Shown here: positions 58,227 to 64,000 of the stretch, one piece after another
Position numbering within the stretch: position 1 is the stretch's first letter
Layout of the letters: every line of letters begins with the position of its first letter
NCBI RefSeq assembly: GCF_000769915.1
Contig: NZ_JRLV01000009.1
Coordinates: 124,001 to 188,000, forward strand
Source: Flavobacterium beibuense F44-8
Lineage (GTDB): Bacteria; Bacteroidota; Bacteroidia; Flavobacteriales; Flavobacteriaceae
Length of the DNA: 64,000 nt
Reading direction: 5' to 3'
The notes under the pieces: generated by a model
Database searches by the model: none
The model's input: only the letters and a program-made list of their open reading frames with translations
What the model was told of the DNA's origin: nothing
Position numbers and translations under genes: made by a program

Positions 58227-58709
58227 TTATAGCCATTTCTTTTCATTTTCTGTTGCGTCGAGTATATCAATGTCTAAAGCTAGTTTAAAGTGTTCTGCAA
58301 CTTTAAAAGCATCCTCTTTACTATTGGTTTTATAGAAAGTAATGTGCTTATTTCTGTTATAAAATAAGTTGAGTAGTATTACTTCAGATGACGTTGTAGC
58401 TTCTGCAGTTACCACACGTACAGTTTGATTTTCTTTAGTTCTGAATACCGAAACATATTCAAATTCAGGTATGGGTTTCCAGCTGCCAACAGTTATTCCA
58501 AAAACAGACCTGATTGTTCTGTATGTTTTTGAAGTAAGGTTTATTTCAGAACCTTCTTTAGTAGTAAGGCCTGCACCTAATACAATCATAATTACTCCCA
58601 TAATTAGATCTCCGGTAACTAAAAGTGCAAATCCTAAAATCATTAATGCGTATCCGAAAACAGTTTTAGCCACAGGGGCTTTTTTTGTGTAAGTAATAAT
58701 ATTATCCAT
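58227..58709 (-). CDS. Uncharacterised membrane protein with PH-like domain
   Basis: The 160-residue protein has two close N-terminal helices (VFGYALMILGFALLVTG and IMGVIMIVLGAGLTT) and a C-terminal beta-rich domain (SKTYRTIRSVFGITVGSWKPIPEFEYVSVFRTKENQTVRVV), typical of small bacterial PH-like membrane proteins in flavobacteria. It may belong to a small cluster with the two secreted proteins that follow. Function unknown. Confidence 0.7.
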   Translation of the reverse strand: MDNIITYTKKAPVAKTVFGYALMILGFALLVTGDLIMGVIMIVLGAGLTTKEGSEINLTSKTYRTIRSVFGITVGSWKPIPEFEYVSVFRTKENQTVRVVTAEATTSSEVILLNLFYNRNKHITFYKTNSKEDAFKVAEHFKLALDIDILDATENEKKWL

Positions 58710-58727
58710 TTGTGTTTATATTTTATA

Positions 58728-59195
58728 TTATGCATTTCCGTTAACTTCAAGGTCAAATAGTTCTCCGGTATCAAGGTTGTATTTTACATTCCAGTAAAAA
58801 CTTCCGCCATCAGCTACGGTTATTCTGTCTTTAAGCCATAACTTTTTTGCCATTTTATCTACATTCTTCCAAAAGCAATTGATAATTAATATGCGGTTAC
58901 CGTTTTCATCTATATAACCAAAATACTGTCTAAGGTATTTGTTTAGGTTTTTATGTATTACAGGAGTGTCATACTGGTTTGTTAATAGGTAGTTCAGTTC
59001 TTCCAGTTTTGTACGTAATGCCATTTCGGCTTCTGTTATATTTTCATGAGTAGGGGTAAACCTTTTTTCGGGAAGTAGTTCCTTGTATGTTTCCGGGAAA
59101 ATGGCAACATCAAACTCTTTTGTTTTATAATGTTCTGCTTCCTGAGAAAAGCAAAATGTTGTGAATAGTATAAAGTAAAGTAAAATACCTTTCAT
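58728..59195 (-). CDS. Secreted uncharacterised protein (155 residues)
   Basis: The protein has a signal peptide (MKGILLYFILFTTFCFSQ), an N-terminal charged part and a beta-rich end (ILIINCFWKNVDKMAKKLWLKDRITVADGGSFYWNVKYNLDTGELFDLEVNG). I recognise no family, but the final GxFYWNVKYNLDTGELFDL resembles the closing hairpin of NTF2- or cystatin-like folds. Its ATG lies just at the stop codon of the preceding gene (59195 shared), so both are co-translated. Confidence 0.65.
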   Translation of the reverse strand: MKGILLYFILFTTFCFSQEAEHYKTKEFDVAIFPETYKELLPEKRFTPTHENITEAEMALRTKLEELNYLLTNQYDTPVIHKNLNKYLRQYFGYIDENGNRILIINCFWKNVDKMAKKLWLKDRITVADGGSFYWNVKYNLDTGELFDLEVNGNA

Positions 59196-59569
59196 TATTT
59201 GCTGTGGGTTACTCTTAAAATTGTTCCTGTTCTTTCGTCAATAATACATACAAAAGTACCTCCTCTAAATCCTGTTTGTAGAGTACCGTTTATTACCCAG
59301 TAATTATCAATATGGTGTATTTCGTAAGGGCGTTGTTTTATAATATTTTCTTTTGTGTATATCCCGAAAAGTATTGGCTCTGCAACACTTATTGCTGTGA
59401 GTGTATCTTTAATGATGATGTTTTTACCATTAACTAAGTTATGACTGTTATCCTGTAAAGCTTCCTGCAATTCCTGTTTAGCATGGTCTATACCCAAGAG
59501 GATACGGTCATTGGTTTGTGCCTGACTTTTAACAAACAGAGTAAAGACAAAGAATAATTCGTATTTCAT
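59195..59569 (-). CDS. NTF2-fold immunity-like exported protein
   Basis: The 124-residue protein has a signal peptide (MKYELFFVFTLFVKSQAQ) and a core with TAISVAEPILFGIYTKENIIKQRPYEIHHIDNYWVINGTL and GGTFVCIIDERTGTILRVTHSK, matching the NTF2-fold immunity (YhhH/RhsB-associated) family of polymorphic toxin systems. No toxin is visible in the window, so it may be an orphan immunity or a domesticated periplasmic protein. It overlaps the next secreted gene by one base. Confidence 0.7.
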   Translation of the reverse strand: MKYELFFVFTLFVKSQAQTNDRILLGIDHAKQELQEALQDNSHNLVNGKNIIIKDTLTAISVAEPILFGIYTKENIIKQRPYEIHHIDNYWVINGTLQTGFRGGTFVCIIDERTGTILRVTHSK

Positions 59570-59598
59570 ATAGTTGGTTTATATACAAATATATAAAA

Positions 59599-61935
59599 CT
59601 AGAAAGGATAGCCAATAGCAAGATTAAATACCAGGTTATCTTTACGCCAGGTTTTACTACCCATTTTTACGTCGTCAATAACCCATTCGTACCTGTTAGT
59701 ATTGTAATTAAGGTTTCTTATAGGGAAGGCTCCGTCTAAACGAAGTACGAGGAAGTCAAGATCGAGCCTTAAACCTAAACCGGTACCTACTGCAAGCTGA
59801 TCCATAAAGCCTGAACTGAACTCACCTCCGGGCTTATCATCTTTTTTGTTCCAAAGCCATACATTACCGGCATCTACAAACACGGCTCCGTGAATAATAC
59901 TGTATAGTTTGGCTCGGTATTCCAGATTAAGTTCCAGCTTAATATCACCCGACTGATCGGGTAGGAAAGTATCCTCAAGAGGTTGCCCATCACTGTCTTT
60001 AGCATAATATACCCCCGGACCTACAGATCGTGCCCTGAATGCTCTTAAACTATTTGTACCTCCCGAGAAAAACTGACGTATAAAAGGCAATTCTGTAGAG
60101 TTACCATAGGGGACACCTATACCTGCAATAACACGGGCAGCTAGTTTTGAGTCTCTACCCAAACGCATATAGTACCTAAACTCGTGTTCTGTTTTGGTAT
60201 ATTGACTAAAAGGTACTCCCAATATACTTATTGTGTCTCCTTTTTTAGCATTAGCTCCCGTTACTAAACCGCTTAGTGTACCAGCCACTTCTACAGAGCC
60301 TTTGTAGTATATAGTATGCCTTTTATACTTTCGGTTAGTATTGGTAAAAGTGTAGGAGTAAGATGGGGCTATAATAAGCTGTTTGTCTATTACCCTTTGT
60401 AGAGAAGGGATAGAATCCGCCTGTTGTTGGTATTCATCTGTAACGTTATTGGGGCTCACATAGTTTACATCAAATACATTTAGCTGATGTTCTTTTGTAG
60501 CATCTTCCTTCCATAAGTAACTAAACTGCGACCTGAATGAGTTTAAAGCATATAGGTGAATCCTTTTTTGGTATTCATAATTAACCAAGGCTCTTGTTTT
60601 TGGTACAAATGCACTAGGCGAATGTACCGGAAACGGGGTGATAAAACGCGGCCATACTAAACTGGTTTCTCCACCTACGCGGTATATGTTATAGCCCTTG
60701 TTTTGTCCGCCCATTTGTACTTCCAGTCCGCCAAAGGCAGAAATACTCAAAAGTTCAGCTCCCTTAAAGGTGTTACGGTTGCTCCAGTTAACAGTTAGTT
60801 CAGAACCATTGTAATTAGCTGAATTGGTTTTTGCCGAAAGCTCTGTTCTAATCGACTTTTTAGGCATAGGGGTAAGATAATAATAAGCATCGAGAGTATT
60901 ATTAAGGGAATCGTTTACTTTAAACTCATTTTTTACAAACCTAAAAGTTCCTAAGCTTATCAATCTGCTAAGGGATAGGTTATGATCGTTCCTGTTATAT
61001 AAATCTCCTTTATGGAAGTAAAGGGTACGATCGTATATAAGAGGTTTAAAAGTATTATGCGGATCTATTATCGTAAAATCCTTGTATTGTTGTGTGGAAT
61101 CAGTAAGAGTTGTTTTAGCTCTAATAGTGTCTCTGCTATCGTTAAGGGAGTAGTTAGGATAAATATATATATTGTTTATTCTATACTGTCTTTGAGCTTT
61201 TTCGGGAGTTTCTTTTTTTACTATTAACTTCATATCCACCTGATGGTCTCCTACAGTACTATCGGCCCTTACCAGTATATAGTCGGGATTAAAAAAGTAA
61301 TAGCCCTTTTGTTTAAGGCGCTGGTCTATACGGTCGCGTTCATCTTTAATAACATCAAGATCATAAGGACGACCTTTTCTAAGTCGGGTTCTGCGCTGGG
61401 TTCTTGCTACAGCACTATCTAGTTGAGTAGAAGCCGAATCTTTAGGGAACTCTACATTACGTATTTTATATTGCCATTTTGGTTTTACGGTATAAATCGC
61501 CTTTACTTTTTTATTTCCTGTAGAAGTAGAATCAGCCGATGTTCTTGCCTTAAAGTAACCGTTGTTTTCCACATGGCTTTGTAGCACATCGGCATTATAA
61601 TCCATATCTACCTGCCCGAACAATACAGGCGGTTCACCCACTTTATTACGCAGCCAGTACCTAAAGCCTTTATCTTTTTTAGGTTCTCCTGCTATGTTGT
61701 ATAGGTATAGTTTTATTTTAAGTCCCAAAAACGACCTGTTTGGCTTTGGTCTTGCCAACTCTTCCATTTGCGCTTCAAGGTCTTTACGTTCACGTCTGGA
61801 CATAGTGGTATCTTCCACTTTAACTTCCGCTCCGGTGTAAAGCATTTCACCGTCCTGCAGATAGCGGGTATTGCTACAGCTATACAGGATAAGCAGTAGA
61901 AAAGTAAAGAGGATGTATTTTGATATGTTACTCAT
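59599..61935 (-). CDS. tamA: TamA/BamA-family outer-membrane protein
   Basis: The 778-residue protein has a lipoprotein-like signal (ISKYILFTFLLLILYSC, Cys20), POTRA-type repeats (about residues 90-370: VESHVENNGYFKAR-like and RTRLRKGRPYDLDVIKDERDRIDQRLKQKGYYFF) and the Omp85 barrel with the FFSGGTNSLRAFRARSVGPG loop 6 motif, ending FNLAIGYPF. With TamB upstream it forms the Tam complex, linking inner and outer membrane for phospholipid or autotransporter handling. Cys-lipidation is common for the Bacteroidota type. The tamB frame overlaps its start by 8 bases. Confidence 0.92.
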   Translation of the reverse strand: MSNISKYILFTFLLLILYSCSNTRYLQDGEMLYTGAEVKVEDTTMSRRERKDLEAQMEELARPKPNRSFLGLKIKLYLYNIAGEPKKDKGFRYWLRNKVGEPPVLFGQVDMDYNADVLQSHVENNGYFKARTSADSTSTGNKKVKAIYTVKPKWQYKIRNVEFPKDSASTQLDSAVARTQRRTRLRKGRPYDLDVIKDERDRIDQRLKQKGYYFFNPDYILVRADSTVGDHQVDMKLIVKKETPEKAQRQYRINNIYIYPNYSLNDSRDTIRAKTTLTDSTQQYKDFTIIDPHNTFKPLIYDRTLYFHKGDLYNRNDHNLSLSRLISLGTFRFVKNEFKVNDSLNNTLDAYYYLTPMPKKSIRTELSAKTNSANYNGSELTVNWSNRNTFKGAELLSISAFGGLEVQMGGQNKGYNIYRVGGETSLVWPRFITPFPVHSPSAFVPKTRALVNYEYQKRIHLYALNSFRSQFSYLWKEDATKEHQLNVFDVNYVSPNNVTDEYQQQADSIPSLQRVIDKQLIIAPSYSYTFTNTNRKYKRHTIYYKGSVEVAGTLSGLVTGANAKKGDTISILGVPFSQYTKTEHEFRYYMRLGRDSKLAARVIAGIGVPYGNSTELPFIRQFFSGGTNSLRAFRARSVGPGVYYAKDSDGQPLEDTFLPDQSGDIKLELNLEYRAKLYSIIHGAVFVDAGNVWLWNKKDDKPGGEFSSGFMDQLAVGTGLGLRLDLDFLVLRLDGAFPIRNLNYNTNRYEWVIDDVKMGSKTWRKDNLVFNLAIGYPF

Positions 61936-64000
61936 TATTTTCTTTTTTGGCAGCTCTTTTATCTCTGGCTTCACGTTTCTCACGTTCTTCCTGTGCTTTT
62001 TCTTCCTGTTTTTGACGCTCTCTCAATTCTTTCTCCCTTCGTTTTATTTCCTTTTCTTCTTCAGTTCTGTGGAACAGTTCCCTGAATTTATTGTAATCCA
62101 TAGTGATGATAAATGCAACACCGGTTTCAACTACCTGTCCCTGTACGGCTACCTGATATTCGTCTTTCCTATAGGCCCTAACCATGTAACGTCCGTCCTT
62201 AGTAAGCTGATAGTCTAACGAAACATCTCCGGCTATGTTAGTGGTTTCCTCATTGGCTTGTTGAGGTCCTTCTAAACCGAAACTACTACCTACGGTTACT
62301 TTAAGCCTGTCATTTAGCAGCTCCTTAGAAACCCCTACATTAAGGTCGGTCCTGTTTTCACGTTGTCCTGTAGTGTAATCTTCGGTAGATTCCAAATCGA
62401 AATTAAGTTCAAACCCATTTATAAGGTCTCCTGCAATATTATTAAGTTGTTGGGAGAGGAGTTTACTCACACTTTGTCTTGCAATAGCTTCGGTACTTGT
62501 GCCTGCTTCGCTTGAAAACGGATTCTCATTGATAAAATGGTTTAACAATAATAAGGCAAATACCTGTTTGTTGAGATCGGACGATTGCTGACGTAGTTGT
62601 GCCAGTTTTGTTTTTGTATTATTGATAATGTCGGACGATACACCATAGTTACCATCCGGTAATATAATATCAAACGATAGTTCTGGTTTAAGCAATTCAC
62701 CTTCCATTTTAAGTACTGTTTGGAAAGGTATTTTTTGTTTATAAGTATTCCTGATGGAAGGGGAGGCTGTTGCCAGTTCGTCGCCTAACAGGTCTATAGG
62801 GGCGGCTTCTACCTCATAAATGGCAGTGATGTCTATAGTAGCTTCAGTAGGTTCACCAGTCCATAAAATATAACTGTTTTTTTGAATGTCAAATTTCCTT
62901 TTCAGGAAGTTGAACGACATCCTGTAAGCACCGTCATTAAATTCATAACGCCCTGTAAGCGTTGTTTTACCCGAAGGATCTATACCGCCATTTAGTTTGG
63001 CATCACCCTTTAGTTCCAGGTAATCACCATTACCTTTATCAATAATCAGGTTAAGTTCGGCCTCTTTGTTTACCTGTATCGCTACCGATACGTCTATACC
63101 TAATACATCACTTTGGTTTACGGTTTCTTCAATTTTAAGACGTTGTTTTAAAGCAGCATTATCTTCATCTACAAATTCCACAACACCCTCCCTGTCGGCA
63201 ATACCGGGGTCTGATTGTGGCAGTACTACTGTAAAATCAGTATTTTCATCTATATTGATGTTACCGTCTATTACAGGGGTTTGTAAGGTTCCTTTAATGT
63301 TGAGGTGGGTATCAAAGTATAGTGTACCGTAATAAAAATCGTTATCCTTTTCGGTAGAGTTCACCGCCTTAAAATTTTCGGCATCTACTGTCATACCAAA
63401 ATTATAATCGGTATAATCAGTAGTGGTAATCTTTCCGTTAAGTATCATCAGGTTTTTATCCTCATCTTCAATACTAAAGTCATTAAAAGTAATGGCATTA
63501 TCATTTAGCGTAATATTATCGTTCATGGAATTGAAGTAGGAGTTAAGCTGTGTAACCCTGAAACCTACATCATTAAAATCTAATGTTCCGTTTACAATAG
63601 GTTTTGCAATAGTTCCCGTAACCTTAAAATTACCCGATAGATAACCGTTACCGTCTTTAAGCGCTCCAAATGTAAAAGCCTGTACACTGGTTGTGTTCAG
63701 TTTTCCCATATCCAGATTAAGATCGAAAGACTTAGAAGTTGAGGTATAAGTCCCGTTTAAGTTTACTTCATTACCATTACCTGTAATGTTTACATCGGCA
63801 TTATAGACACTGGAAACCGTATTGTCTACCTTAATTTTTATATCGCCTATAGTATCTTTACTTATAGCAAAGTTGTCAATGCTAAGGTTTGATACAAATA
63901 CCGGATTAGTGGTTATATCACGTAATTCGGCATCACCATTAAGAGTACCACTTAATTTAAGCTCCTCTTTTTGTATCATGTTTGTAATGGTCTCAATTTT
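61928..64000 (-). CDS. tamB: TamB (translocation/assembly module), C-terminal part; 5' end outside window
   Basis: The frame is open to the window edge (an internal ATG at 63979 is not the start), so at least 690 residues are seen. The visible part shows long repetitive beta-helix-like strands with DUF490/TamB C-terminal segments (IPFQTVLKMEGELLKPELSFDIILPDG, LAQLRQQSSDLNKQVFALLLLNHFINENPF, DLNVGVSKELLNDRLKVTVGSSFGLEG). It ends in a highly charged Glu/Lys/Arg tail. TamB forms a periplasmic bridge for lipid transfer or protein insertion with TamA, encoded directly downstream with overlap. Confidence 0.92.
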   Translation of the reverse strand, partial: KIETITNMIQKEELKLSGTLNGDAELRDITTNPVFVSNLSIDNFAISKDTIGDIKIKVDNTVSSVYNADVNITGNGNEVNLNGTYTSTSKSFDLNLDMGKLNTTSVQAFTFGALKDGNGYLSGNFKVTGTIAKPIVNGTLDFNDVGFRVTQLNSYFNSMNDNITLNDNAITFNDFSIEDEDKNLMILNGKITTTDYTDYNFGMTVDAENFKAVNSTEKDNDFYYGTLYFDTHLNIKGTLQTPVIDGNINIDENTDFTVVLPQSDPGIADREGVVEFVDEDNAALKQRLKIEETVNQSDVLGIDVSVAIQVNKEAELNLIIDKGNGDYLELKGDAKLNGGIDPSGKTTLTGRYEFNDGAYRMSFNFLKRKFDIQKNSYILWTGEPTEATIDITAIYEVEAAPIDLLGDELATASPSIRNTYKQKIPFQTVLKMEGELLKPELSFDIILPDGNYGVSSDIINNTKTKLAQLRQQSSDLNKQVFALLLLNHFINENPFSSEAGTSTEAIARQSVSKLLSQQLNNIAGDLINGFELNFDLESTEDYTTGQRENRTDLNVGVSKELLNDRLKVTVGSSFGLEGPQQANEETTNIAGDVSLDYQLTKDGRYMVRAYRKDEYQVAVQGQVVETGVAFIITMDYNKFRELFHRTEEEKEIKRREKELRERQKQEEKAQEEREKREARDKRAAKKENNE

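Overview
The window reads as a chromosomal segment of a member of the Bacteroidota, most likely family Flavobacteriaceae and close to Flavobacterium. Evidence: low G+C with AT-rich intergenic regions; promoters of the TAnnTTTG type rather than sigma70 type; few Shine-Dalgarno sequences; an LptD / amidase / MCE block, bacillithiol synthesis (bshA), DUF3667 and DUF3570 proteins, and many Cys-lipoprotein signals. I saw no tRNA, rRNA, CRISPR array, prophage or intact insertion sequence, so this is mostly core genome with a few accessory inserts.

Layout. 1-14 kb: end of methylglyoxal synthase, ridA, lptD divergent from an N-acetylmuramoyl-L-alanine amidase and a MlaD-like MCE protein, then an operon of two Fe-S redox proteins with a HAD phosphatase between them, a NagZ-type glycosidase fused to a serine beta-lactamase-like domain, bshA and a PrcB-like lipoprotein. 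14-26.7 kb: secreted endonuclease/phosphatase-fold protein, DEAD-box helicase, two histidine-degradation genes (hutG, hutI), CorA with a DUF1003 partner, fumC, a 54-residue membrane protein, and a fluoride riboswitch directly in front of a CLC-F type fluoride transporter.

26.6-35.5 kb: a bacteriophytochrome signalling cluster (AraC-type regulator, two receiver proteins, heme oxygenase, bacteriophytochrome kinase), a CREST-like membrane protein, a HipA-like kinase / DUF3037 pair and an AT-rich DUF2971 gene. 35.6-40.7 kb: a tight six-gene operon (thioredoxin, ApbE, DUF4266 lipoprotein, DUF3570 barrel, OmpR-type regulator, sensor kinase) with an 11-bp direct repeat upstream. I regard this as the best candidate for an undescribed extracytoplasmic redox system.

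40.8-56.2 kb: SPFH lipoprotein, LysR regulator divergent from an mdaB-ygiN quinone pair, L,D-transpeptidase, small XRE-linked genes, M28 peptidase, DUF3667, dienelactone hydrolase, DJ-1/PfpI, DUF421, a Ser/Arg-repeat secreted protein, YihY and a type II NADH dehydrogenase. 56.2-64 kb: an intergenic inverted repeat, an unusual HTH / membrane / beta-lactamase chimera, small secreted proteins including an NTF2-fold immunity-like protein, and the tamB-tamA operon, with tamB cut off by the window end.

Common themes are envelope construction (LptD, MCE, amidase, L,D-transpeptidase, TamAB), thiol and flavin redox chemistry (bacillithiol, thioredoxin, ApbE, MdaB, Ndh) and environmental sensing (fluoride, red light, a two-component system). 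Functional calls rest on recognised motifs and context, not on database searches.
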